The position numbers and the translations under genes are program-made. The notes under the pieces are model-generated. The model did no database searches and was not told where the DNA came from. It saw only the letters and a list, made by a program, of their open reading frames with translations. Source: Streptomyces niphimycinicus (GTDB lineage Bacteria; Actinomycetota; Actinomycetes; Streptomycetales; Streptomycetaceae). From it: DNA of 64,000 nucleotides. The stretch spans positions 17,812-81,811 of the forward strand of contig NZ_JAHLEM010000036.1 in NCBI RefSeq assembly GCF_018883605.1, given 5' to 3'. Of the stretch, positions 7,413 to 14,709 are shown piece after piece (positions within the stretch are counted from its first letter, which is position 1; each line of letters starts with the position of its first letter).

Positions 7413-8102
7413 ATGGATGCCACGCAAGGCCGACGACACACCGCCGACGCCGGGGGGCAGGGCACGGCGGACGCGGACGCCGAGCAGTTCTGGGAGCGGC
7501 ACTACGGCACCCGGCGCGCCTGGGACGCACATGTCAACCCGCTGCTCGCCGAGACCGCCGCACCGCTGTGCCCCGGCGTCGCCCTGGATCTGGGCTGCGG
7601 TCCCGGCGGCGACACCATCTGGCTGGCCCAGCAGGGCTGGCATGTCACCGCCGTGGACATCTCCACCACGGCCGTCGAACGGGTGCGGGATCGCGCCCGC
7701 GATCTCGGCATCGCGGGCCGGGTCGTCACCGAACAGCACGATCTGGCAAGCAGCTTCCCGGCCGGCCAGTTCGATCTGGTCTCCGCCCAGTACTTCCACA
7801 CCCCGTTCGCGTTCCCCCGCGGCCGAGTCCTGCGCACCGCCGCACATGCGCTGCGCCCCGACGGTCTGCTGCTGATCGTCGACCACGGCTCCACCGCCCC
7901 CTGGTCGTGGAACCAGGACCCCGACATCCACTACCCCACGCCCACCGAGATCGCCGCCGAGCTCGATCTCGACCCCGAGCACTGGTCCGTGCTGCGCGCC
8001 GAGATGCCCGGCCGCCAGGCCACCGGACCCGCCGGTGAGACCGCCACCGTCATCGACAACGTCCTGCTCGTCCAGCGGCGCGACCGCTCGATGGCCGCCT
8101 GA
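7413..8102 (+). CDS. Class I SAM-dependent methyltransferase
   Basis: This 229-residue protein contains motif I LDLGCGPGGD at about 53-62, an acidic residue after strand 2 (VTAVDIS), motif IV around FDLVSAQYFH and a post-motif strand LLLIVDHGS. It resembles the small methyltransferases (bile-acid/thiopurine-like group) that methylate small molecules, drugs or metalloids; the acceptor cannot be deduced. A DinB-like gene follows after 34 nt, probably in the same operon, and the divergent XRE-cupin gene is its likely regulator. Confidence 0.85.
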   Translation: MDATQGRRHTADAGGQGTADADAEQFWERHYGTRRAWDAHVNPLLAETAAPLCPGVALDLGCGPGGDTIWLAQQGWHVTAVDISTTAVERVRDRARDLGIAGRVVTEQHDLASSFPAGQFDLVSAQYFHTPFAFPRGRVLRTAAHALRPDGLLLIVDHGSTAPWSWNQDPDIHYPTPTEIAAELDLDPEHWSVLRAEMPGRQATGPAGETATVIDNVLLVQRRDRSMAA

Positions 8103-8136
8103 ACCGACCGACTTCACGACGCAGGGGAGTGACCCG

Positions 8137-8646
8137 ATGCAAGGAAACAGTGTCCAGCGATCCCGGACCCGGGCGAGGGAAACCGGCCCTCCGGCGACCG
8201 GCCCCGATGAGAAGGCCACCCTGCGGGGCTTCCTGGACTATCTGCGGAACTCGGTCGCGGACAAGGTCGCGGGCGCACCGGAACCGCAGGTCCGGACGCG
8301 CCAAGTGCCCTCGGGCACCAGCCTTCTCGGACTGCTCAGGCATCTGGCGTTCGTCGAGCGGTTCTACTTCCTCGGTGAGGACGCGGGCGACTGGCCCGCG
8401 ACCATGCGGCCGTCCGCGCAGGACACCGTAGACGGCGTGCTCGCCGACTACCGCGAGACCGTCGAGCGGGCCAATCGGGTCATCGACGCCTGCCCCGATC
8501 TGGCACTTCCCGCTCCGCGAGCCCCGCGCCGGGGTTCGGCACCGTCGATGCGCTGGGTCCTGGTGCACATGATCGAGGAGACCGGCCGGCACGCGGGCCA
8601 CGCCGATATCCTCCGTGAGCGGATCGACGGATCCACCGGCCGCTGA
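8137..8646 (+). CDS. DinB/mycothiol-transferase-like protein (DUF664)
   Basis: The ATG at 8137 with GCAGGGGAGTG upstream gives 169 residues. The four-helix DinB-like fold is suggested by metal-ligand positions: His in LLRHLAFVERFY (about residue 68) and the pair in HMIEETGRHAGHADILRERIDG (shown here as HMIEETGRHAGH). Actinobacterial members are often mycothiol-dependent transferases that detoxify electrophiles. It follows the methyltransferase by 34 nt and is probably co-transcribed. The N-terminal ~20 residues are low-complexity. Confidence 0.8.
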   Translation: MQGNSVQRSRTRARETGPPATGPDEKATLRGFLDYLRNSVADKVAGAPEPQVRTRQVPSGTSLLGLLRHLAFVERFYFLGEDAGDWPATMRPSAQDTVDGVLADYRETVERANRVIDACPDLALPAPRAPRRGSAPSMRWVLVHMIEETGRHAGHADILRERIDGSTGR

Positions 8647-8675
8647 CACCGGCTACCGAGCGGGCGGCGCCGCGG

Positions 8676-9437
8676 TCAGCCGTCGTCGCCCCGCTCGGCG
8701 GCATCCGCGAGGCCGACGTACATCGAGTGGTGGAGCTCCGCGACATGGTCCCGGAGCAGACCGGCCGCCACGGCGGCGTCCTGTGCGCCGAGCGCGGCCC
8801 GGATGGCCTTGTGCTGCTCGTTGCTGCTGCGGAGATAGCCCATCGGGTACGGCAGGAAGTACGCGTACAGCTCCCCGGTGACCCGCTGGTACATCCCCAG
8901 GGCGGCGGCCGGCCCGGCGCCCTCGGCGAGGGCCAGATGGAACCGCTGGTCGCTGGCGTGGAACTCGGCCCAGCTCTCGGCCGCGTCCATCTCCCGGATG
9001 CACTGATCGAGCCGGTCGAGCCCGTCCCGGTCGAGCCGCTCGGCGGCCAGATGGGCGAAACCGGCCTCCAGCACGATGCGCTCGTCGATCAGCCGGTGGA
9101 CCCGTTCGCTGTCCTCCCGGTACGCGGCGACCTGCGCCACGGTGCGGCGGCGGGGCCGCTCCGCGATGAAGGTGCCGCCCGTGCGTCCCGGGCGCCGCTC
9201 GACCACGCCTTCGCGCTCCAGGGTGCCGAAGGCCCGGCGGACGGTGATCTCGCCGACCCCGAGCGCCGCCGCCGTGGCCTGGACATTGGGCAGCCGCTCA
9301 CCGGGCGCCAGCAGGCCCAGGTCGACCGCCAGGGAGATCCGGGCCCGAACGGTGTCGACGGCGCTGGTGCGGCGGATCGCGGCGAGGGCGCTGCTGGTCA
9401 GGGCGCTCGGTGCGCCGGACGGTTCCTGGATCGCCAT
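8676..9437 (-). CDS. GntR-family regulator with FCD effector domain (FadR group)
   Basis: The 253-residue protein has a winged HTH at about 25-90 (ISLAVDLGLLAPGERLPNVQ, then LGVGEITVRRAFGTLEREGV) and an all-helical FCD domain at about 105-240 with an RLIDERIVLEAGFAHLA start and His residues near HASDQRFHLALAEG and DHVAELHHSM that could bind a metal. FCD regulators respond to carboxylic acids. It is divergent from the nitrilase/permease operon, its probable target. Confidence 0.88.
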   Translation of the reverse strand: MAIQEPSGAPSALTSSALAAIRRTSAVDTVRARISLAVDLGLLAPGERLPNVQATAAALGVGEITVRRAFGTLEREGVVERRPGRTGGTFIAERPRRRTVAQVAAYREDSERVHRLIDERIVLEAGFAHLAAERLDRDGLDRLDQCIREMDAAESWAEFHASDQRFHLALAEGAGPAAALGMYQRVTGELYAYFLPYPMGYLRSSNEQHKAIRAALGAQDAAVAAGLLRDHVAELHHSMYVGLADAAERGDDG

Positions 9438-9588
9438 GCCCTCAGGGTAGGGGGCTCGGGGCCGCCCCAGGGCCTTCGGACGGGGGCCGCCGCTTTGCGG
9501 AACCGTGACCTCCAGGGGTTTACCTGATCAAAGTGAGCATGTTTTCATGGCTCGCATTCACCCCTGGACGCCCACTCCAAAGGCACTG

Positions 9589-10392
9589 ATGAAGATCTCC
9601 GGACTACAGACGGCGGGGACGCCCGGCGACGTCGACGCCAATCTCCATGAACTGGACGCGGCGTGCCGCCGGGCCCGTGCCGAAGGCGCCGAACTGCTGA
9701 TCACCACCGAGCTGTTCGTCACCGGTTACGACATCGGGGATGCCGTCCGGGACCTGGCCCGCACCGACCTGCTGTCACCGGCCCGGGAAATCGCCGCCTC
9801 CCATGGCATCGCGCTCGTCCTCGGAGCGCCCGAACACGACGTCGGTGCCTGCTACAACAGCGCCTTCTTCATCGACCCGGCCGGAGCGGTCCTCGGCCGG
9901 CACCGCAAGAACCATCTCTTCGGCGAACTCGACCGCAGGTACTTCACCCCGGGCGACCTGCCCGCGCCCGTCATCGACTACGCGGGCGTCCGGATCGCCA
10001 TGCTCATCTGCTACGACGTGGAGTTCCCCGAGAACGTGCGGGCCGCCGCCCTCGCCGGCGCCGACCTCGTCGCGGTCCCGACCGCCCAGATGCAACCGTA
10101 CGAGTTCATCGCCGAGCACCTGCTGAGGGTGCGCGCCTGGGAAAACCAGATCTACATCGCCTACGTCAACCATGACGGCGACGAGGGTTCACTGCGCTAC
10201 GTCGGCCGCAGCTCCATCGTGAGCCCGTCGGCGACCGTGCTGGACAGCGTCGAACACGGCAACCGGCTGCTCTTCGCGACCGTGGACCCGCACACGGTCC
10301 GGCAAGCGCGCAAGGCCAACCCGTATCTGACCGACCTCCGGCCAGACCTCTTCACCCCGTCCGCCCGCGCCACCAAGGACCCGTCATGCTGA
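9589..10392 (+). CDS. Carbon-nitrogen hydrolase (nitrilase superfamily amidase)
   Basis: The nitrilase triad is visible when starting at the ATG at 9589 (MKISGLQTAG; AAAGG upstream): Glu41 in TTELFVTGY, Lys107 in HRKNHLFGE and Cys141 in LICYDVEFPE. An ATG at 9547 would add 14 residues. The 267-residue length is normal. These enzymes hydrolyse aliphatic amides or omega-amides to acid plus ammonia in the cytoplasm. Its stop overlaps the start of an APC permease by 7 nt, so both probably serve uptake and deamidation of one nitrogen compound under the divergent GntR regulator. Confidence 0.88.
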   Translation: MKISGLQTAGTPGDVDANLHELDAACRRARAEGAELLITTELFVTGYDIGDAVRDLARTDLLSPAREIAASHGIALVLGAPEHDVGACYNSAFFIDPAGAVLGRHRKNHLFGELDRRYFTPGDLPAPVIDYAGVRIAMLICYDVEFPENVRAAALAGADLVAVPTAQMQPYEFIAEHLLRVRAWENQIYIAYVNHDGDEGSLRYVGRSSIVSPSATVLDSVEHGNRLLFATVDPHTVRQARKANPYLTDLRPDLFTPSARATKDPSC

Positions 10393-11822
10393 CCGACTCC
10401 GACGCGCACGCGTCCACCCGGCAACCGGCACACGCGAATCTGTCCGGGCGGCTCGGCACCGGTGCCATCGTCTTCATGGTGATCGCCGCCGCCGCGCCCC
10501 TGACGGTGGTCGGCGGCAATGTCCCGCTCGCCATCGCGGGCGGCCCCGGCGCCGGAGCCCCCGTGGGCTTCGCCCTCGCCTCGCTGGTCCTGCTGGTGTT
10601 CGCGGTCGGCTTCGTCACCATGACGCCCCACGTTCCGCAGGCCGGCGCCTTCTACGCCTACGCCACCCGCGGCCTGGGGGACCGCGCCGGAGTGGGCACG
10701 GCCGCCGTCGCGCTCGTCGCGTACACGGCGATCCAGGTCGGCGTCTACGGCTATCTGGGCTGGGCCGTCAACGATGTCCTGCACACCTTCGGCGGACCCA
10801 CCCTGCCCTGGTGGGTGTGGGCGCTCGCGGCCCTGGGCGTCGTGGCCCTCCTCGGCTACCGCCATATCGACCTCAGCTCCAAGGTGCTCGGTGTCGCACT
10901 CGTCCTGGAGATCGTGGTGGTCCTCGTCCTGGACGCGGGAATCTTCGCCCGGGGCGGCGCCCACGGTGTCAATGTCGAGTCGTTCACCCCGCATGCGGCG
11001 TTCTCCGGACCGCTGGGCGTGGCCGTGCTGTTCGCGATCACCGGATTCATCGGTTTCGAGGCCACCGCCGTCTTCCGGGACGAGGCCCGTGACCCGGAGC
11101 GGACCATCCCCCGGGCCACCTATCTCGCCGTCCTGATCATCGGCGGCTTCTACACGCTCTCCTGCTGGGCGCTGGTCCTGGCGGCGGGCACCGACGACGC
11201 CCCGGCCGTGGCCCAGAAGACCGTGGACAGCCAGGGCAACATGCTCATGGACACCGCCCAGACCTACGTCGGCACCGCGCTGCGGGACGTCATGCAGGTG
11301 CTGCTGCTCAGCAGCCTCTTCGCCTGCGTGCTGTCCTTCCACAACGTCATCGCCCGCTACACCTTCACCCTCGCCCGCCAGGACCTCCTCCCCGCACGGC
11401 TGGGCGTCGTCCACCCGCGCCACCACTCGCCGTCGGTCTCCTCGGTCCTCCAGACCGTCACCGCGCTGGTCCTGGTCGTCGCCTGCGCCGTCATCGGACT
11501 CGATCCGCTGGTGGGTGTCTTCGGCTCCATGGCGGGGCTGGCGACGGTGGGCATGATCCTGCTCATGCTCATCACCTCCGTCGCCGTGGTCGCCTTCTTC
11601 GCGCGCAACGCCCAGCTCGCCGCGGGCAGGCCCTGGCAGACCCGGATCGCCCCGCTGCTGGCCGTGGCCGGACTGCTGACCGCGCTATGGCTGGTGTTCT
11701 CCAACTTCACCCTCGTCACCGGTGGTGGCGTGGGCGTGAGCATCGTCCTCGGCGTCATCCCCTTCCTCGCGCTCATCGCCGGCCTGGCCCGAGGGGCTCA
11801 CGGCGTGCGGGGGCGTGGGTGA
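10386..11822 (+). CDS. APC-superfamily amino acid/amine permease
   Basis: The protein has 478 residues and about 12 hydrophobic segments. TM1 (about 25-47, VFMVIAAAAPLTVVGG) contains the unwound glycine-rich stretch of APC transporters, and FIGFEATAVFRDEARDP at about 222-238 is the typical TM6 motif. It overlaps the nitrilase gene by 7 nt (translational coupling). The substrate is probably an amide, amino acid or amine hydrolysed by that partner; this is inferred from context. A strong hairpin follows. Confidence 0.88.
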   Translation: MLTDSDAHASTRQPAHANLSGRLGTGAIVFMVIAAAAPLTVVGGNVPLAIAGGPGAGAPVGFALASLVLLVFAVGFVTMTPHVPQAGAFYAYATRGLGDRAGVGTAAVALVAYTAIQVGVYGYLGWAVNDVLHTFGGPTLPWWVWALAALGVVALLGYRHIDLSSKVLGVALVLEIVVVLVLDAGIFARGGAHGVNVESFTPHAAFSGPLGVAVLFAITGFIGFEATAVFRDEARDPERTIPRATYLAVLIIGGFYTLSCWALVLAAGTDDAPAVAQKTVDSQGNMLMDTAQTYVGTALRDVMQVLLLSSLFACVLSFHNVIARYTFTLARQDLLPARLGVVHPRHHSPSVSSVLQTVTALVLVVACAVIGLDPLVGVFGSMAGLATVGMILLMLITSVAVVAFFARNAQLAAGRPWQTRIAPLLAVAGLLTALWLVFSNFTLVTGGGVGVSIVLGVIPFLALIAGLARGAHGVRGRG

Positions 11823-11855
11823 GACCCGGACTCCGCGGCCGTCTGTGAGACGCGG

Positions 11856-11887
11856 CTCCGCCCGGCCGCCGTGACGGCCGGGCGGAG
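11856..11887. terminator. Bidirectional terminator
   Basis: A perfect 13-bp stem (CTCCGCCCGGCCG, loop CCGTGA, and its complement) lies between the convergent permease and AraC genes. Confidence 0.75.
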
Positions 11888-11889
11888 TG

Positions 11890-12756
11890 TCAGACCGTGG
11901 TCCGCTCCACGGGGATCCACAACTCCGCGTCCGCCTGCGCCGCGTCCTGCGACAGCCGGGTGCGCAGCATCTCCGGCCCCGGCCTGCTCTGGTACGGGTT
12001 GGACGGGAACCACTGGGTGAAGACGTCCCGCCACAGGTACTGGAGCGCCTGCGGGAACGGCCCGGAGTTCTCGAAGACCGCCCATGTTCCCGCCGGGAGG
12101 ACAAGCTCGTCCAGGTCCTCGGGGGCGGCGGCTCCGGTCACCACCGCGTGGTAGTAGTCGAGTTCGGTGCCCTCCGCACGGCTCGGATCGAGGTTGTCGC
12201 TCACTCCCAGGATCCCGTCCGGCTCCTGATCGGACAGCGCGGCGATCCGCCCGATCGTCTCCTCGCCGATGCCCCGGATGAACTCCGCGATCCCCGGATT
12301 CACCCCCTCATGGACGAGCGGGACCCGGACCTTCTTGCCGACCACATGGAATCGCTCCTTCTCCACGACCCGGTATCGCATGCTGCTGCTCCCTTCGACA
12401 ATGAGGCGGAAGGACATCCGCGGCTGGGAGCGCAGTACGGCACCTGCCCGCCGGGCCTCGCCCGGCCCCACACCGTGCATGGCCCGGAACGCGCGCGCGA
12501 ACGCCTCGCCCGAGCCGTAGCCGTAGCGCACCGCGATCTCCAGGAGTGTCCGCTCCCCGGCGAGCACCTCGGCCCCCGCGATGGTGAGCCTTCTGCGCCG
12601 GATGTACTCCGACAGCGGGATCCCCGCCAGCGCGGAGAACAGCCGGCGGAAGTGGTACTCCGACGTCACCGCGATCCGCGCCAACTCGGCCGTCTCGATC
12701 CGCTGATCGAGATGCGACTCGATATGTTCCAGGGCCTCGTTCAGCCGCTCCAGCAC
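11890..12756 (-). CDS. AraC-family regulator with GyrI-like effector domain
   Basis: Residues ~1-100 form the double HTH of the AraC/XylS family (TSEYHFRRLFSALAGIPLSE, then YGYGSGEAFARAFRAMHG), and ~120-285 form a GyrI-like/SOUL small-molecule-binding domain (DLDELVLPAGTWAVFE, ending ELWIPVE). This is the Rob/SoxS-like multidrug-sensing layout, 288 residues. No transporter adjoins it; the gap to the lipoprotein gene at 12961 contains a 27-bp inverted repeat that may be its site. Confidence 0.88.
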   Translation of the reverse strand: MLERLNEALEHIESHLDQRIETAELARIAVTSEYHFRRLFSALAGIPLSEYIRRRRLTIAGAEVLAGERTLLEIAVRYGYGSGEAFARAFRAMHGVGPGEARRAGAVLRSQPRMSFRLIVEGSSSMRYRVVEKERFHVVGKKVRVPLVHEGVNPGIAEFIRGIGEETIGRIAALSDQEPDGILGVSDNLDPSRAEGTELDYYHAVVTGAAAPEDLDELVLPAGTWAVFENSGPFPQALQYLWRDVFTQWFPSNPYQSRPGPEMLRTRLSQDAAQADAELWIPVERTTV

Positions 12757-12866
12757 CTCGGTCTCCTTCCCTGACGCCCCTCACGTTAGGAAGTCCGCAC
12801 TCTGCCGGACCCGACATCCCGTGCCCGCTCCGGTCGGGTGTGCCGGATCGCCCTGTACGCCCGTTC

Positions 12867-12893
12867 GGTCACCGTTTCATCACAACGGTGACC
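12867..12893. promoter_or_regulatory. 27-bp inverted repeat GGTCACCGTT-N7-AACGGTGACC
   Basis: Perfect 10-bp arms with a 7-bp spacer lie in the divergent gap between the AraC gene and a lipoprotein gene, 68 bp before the lipoprotein start. It is a candidate operator; a stem-loop in the leader is the alternative. Confidence 0.5.
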
Positions 12894-12960
12894 CGGCACT
12901 CCCGCCCCGCCGCCCCGGCGCCGCATGATGCACCCCACCATCGACGCCCTTGGGAGACAT

Positions 12961-13305
12961 ATGCGCACCCGTACCCTCGAAGTCGCGGCCGTCATCGCCG
13001 TCACCCTGCTGCTGACCGGCTGTTCCGGCGGTGGTGACAGGGGGGACAAGCGCAACCCGAGCGGCACCCCGGCCGCCGCCGATAAGGCCGACATCACCCG
13101 GCGCTGTGTCGATGCCATCGCCGACCGGGCCGCCGCCCACAAGGGCGGAGCGGTCCGCTCCCATCCCGTCCCCGGACCGTGCGCCCGGCTGTCGGACGCC
13201 GACTATCTGGACGCCTATATGGCAGGGCTCGAACAGGCGCACCGTGTCGCGCGGAAGGCGTCTCAGGGCGAATCCGGCAAGGCGGCCGACGGCGCGGGGA
13301 ACTGA
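12961..13305 (+). CDS. Small lipoprotein of unknown function
   Basis: The ATG at 12961 (TTGGGAGACAT upstream) gives 114 residues beginning with a lipoprotein signal: Arg-rich start, hydrophobic core and lipobox LLLTGC with Cys at residue 21. The mature part is short and hydrophilic, with two further cysteines (ITRRCVD and PGPCARL) that could form a disulfide outside the membrane. No domain was recognised. Its 3' end overlaps the convergent pentapeptide-repeat gene by 43 bp. Confidence 0.7.
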   Translation: MRTRTLEVAAVIAVTLLLTGCSGGGDRGDKRNPSGTPAAADKADITRRCVDAIADRAAAHKGGAVRSHPVPGPCARLSDADYLDAYMAGLEQAHRVARKASQGESGKAADGAGN

Positions 13306-13982
13306 CCCGCCGCCCGGGACTCGGCCCGGCTCGGATGGTCGGCGCAGGAATTCCGGGCGCTCGACCGCGAGCCGTCCGGGCACAGGACGTTCTCCCAGGT
13401 CGTCGTCGAGATATCGGCATCCCGCAGCCGTGCGCCGCGGAGATCGGAGTCGGACACCGTGGCGCCGGCCAGATCGGCGCCGACCAGATCCGCTCCGTTG
13501 AGGCCGACATGGGTGAGGGACGCCGCCCGCAGCTCCACGGTGTCTAGCTGTGCGCCCTCCAGGCTGACGTCGGTGAGCAGACCCCTGTCGAGCCTCGCGC
13601 CGCTGAGATCGGCGCCGCGCAGGTCGACCTGCGAGAGGGTGGCGGAGCCGAGGTCCACCCGCCGGAGGTCGGCGCCCCGCAGATCGACGTTCTCCAGCGA
13701 CACCCCGACCAGCCGCGCCGCGTAGAGATTGCCGCGCCGCAGATTGGCCTCGGACACCAGCCCGGTCAGGGTGGACCGTTCGAGATTGACGCACCGCAGC
13801 TTCTTCTGCCACAGATCGCCACCGGCCACGGTGCGGCTGGAGAGATCCTTGCCCGTGCGGCCGGAACAGCTCCGGCCATGGTCGTCGTCCTCCCCGCACC
13901 CGACGAGCAGGGCCGACGACAGGGCGGTCACGATGAGGCAGGAGAGCGAACGGGGCCACCGCGTGGTCATGGGCCGATCCAT
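13263..13982 (-). CDS. Pentapeptide-repeat lipoprotein
   Basis: Starting at the ATG at 13982 (another in-frame ATG is at 13970), the 239-residue protein has a signal segment ending in the lipobox LLVGC, then about 25 tandem pentapeptides of the A(D/N)LXX type (VDLRGADLRRVDLGS, ADLSGARLD), which build a right-handed quadrilateral beta-helix. A C-terminal Cys pair (VLCPDGS, NSCADH) follows. It should be anchored outside the membrane. Its start lies 8 nt after the stop of the ferritin-like gene with no clear ribosome-binding site, so translation may be coupled. It overlaps the convergent lipoprotein gene by 43 bp. Confidence 0.8.
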   Translation of the reverse strand: MDRPMTTRWPRSLSCLIVTALSSALLVGCGEDDDHGRSCSGRTGKDLSSRTVAGGDLWQKKLRCVNLERSTLTGLVSEANLRRGNLYAARLVGVSLENVDLRGADLRRVDLGSATLSQVDLRGADLSGARLDRGLLTDVSLEGAQLDTVELRAASLTHVGLNGADLVGADLAGATVSDSDLRGARLRDADISTTTWENVLCPDGSRSSARNSCADHPSRAESRAAGQFPAPSAALPDSP

Positions 13983-13990
13983 CACGGCTG

Positions 13991-14524
13991 TCAGACGCCG
14001 ATCAGATCCACCAGATCGTCGGCATGCTCCTCCTCTTCCTCCAGGATCGACTCCATCAGCCGGCGGGTGGTCGGGTCGTGTTCGCCCAGCCAGCGGATGA
14101 TCTCCTGATAGCCGGCGATCACGATGCGCTCGGCGAGCAGATTGTGCTCCAGCATCGCCTCGAGGTCGTTGTCGGGCGGTGTGGTGTAGTCGGTGTGGGA
14201 GCGCTGGCCCAGCGAGGCGGGGTCGAAGTCGGGGTCGGCGCCGAGCTGGGAGACGCGTTCGGCGGCGCGCAGCGCATGCTGCATCTCCTCCTTCGCATGC
14301 TCGGTGAACTCCGAGGAGACCTGGGCGCGGTCGATCCCGCTGGCGGAGATGGCGTGGCGGGTGTAGCGCAGCCAGCACACCACCTCGGTCGCGATGACGT
14401 CATTGAGGATGCCGATGACCCGGTCCTTGTCCAGACCGTAGGTGTCCGTCACCGGTCCGGCCGCCATCTTCCGGCGGGCCTCGTCGCGGATCTTGGTCAC
14501 GTCCAGCACGAAGTCGTCGCTCAT
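13991..14524 (-). CDS. Ferritin-like/bacterioferritin-type protein
   Basis: The 177-residue protein starts at the ATG at 14524 after AGAGGGCACCG. It is almost entirely helical, with diiron-type Glu and ExxH positions: EVVCWLRYTRH in helix 1, EEMQHALRAAERVSQLG in helix 2, LLAERIVIAGYQEI in helix 3 and EEEEEHADDL in helix 4. It probably stores or oxidises iron in the cytoplasm. The pentapeptide-repeat lipoprotein gene follows in the same direction. Confidence 0.85.
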   Translation of the reverse strand: MSDDFVLDVTKIRDEARRKMAAGPVTDTYGLDKDRVIGILNDVIATEVVCWLRYTRHAISASGIDRAQVSSEFTEHAKEEMQHALRAAERVSQLGADPDFDPASLGQRSHTDYTTPPDNDLEAMLEHNLLAERIVIAGYQEIIRWLGEHDPTTRRLMESILEEEEEHADDLVDLIGV

Positions 14525-14655
14525 CGGTGCCCTCTCTGCTCTCCTCGGGTTGGGCGAGTGTTCCCCGCGGGGCCCGGAGGGCATCGGACAGAGCGTCAAG
14601 ATGACTGGATCGCCGCACAGCGCCAGCCGATCGGCGGTATCCGGCCGGGAACGCG

Positions 14656-14696
14656 GTTCGGCGCCGGCCGGGCTGTGGGCCCGGCCGGCGCCGAAC
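14656..14696. terminator. Terminator of the molybdenum-hydroxylase operon
   Basis: A perfect 18-bp stem (14656-14673 with 14679-14696, starting GTTCGGCGCC) and a 5-nt loop lie just beyond the last gene of the operon and upstream of the ferritin-like gene. The rest of the 185-bp gap shows no gene. Confidence 0.8.
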
Positions 14697-14709
14697 ATTC
14701 GACGATGGG

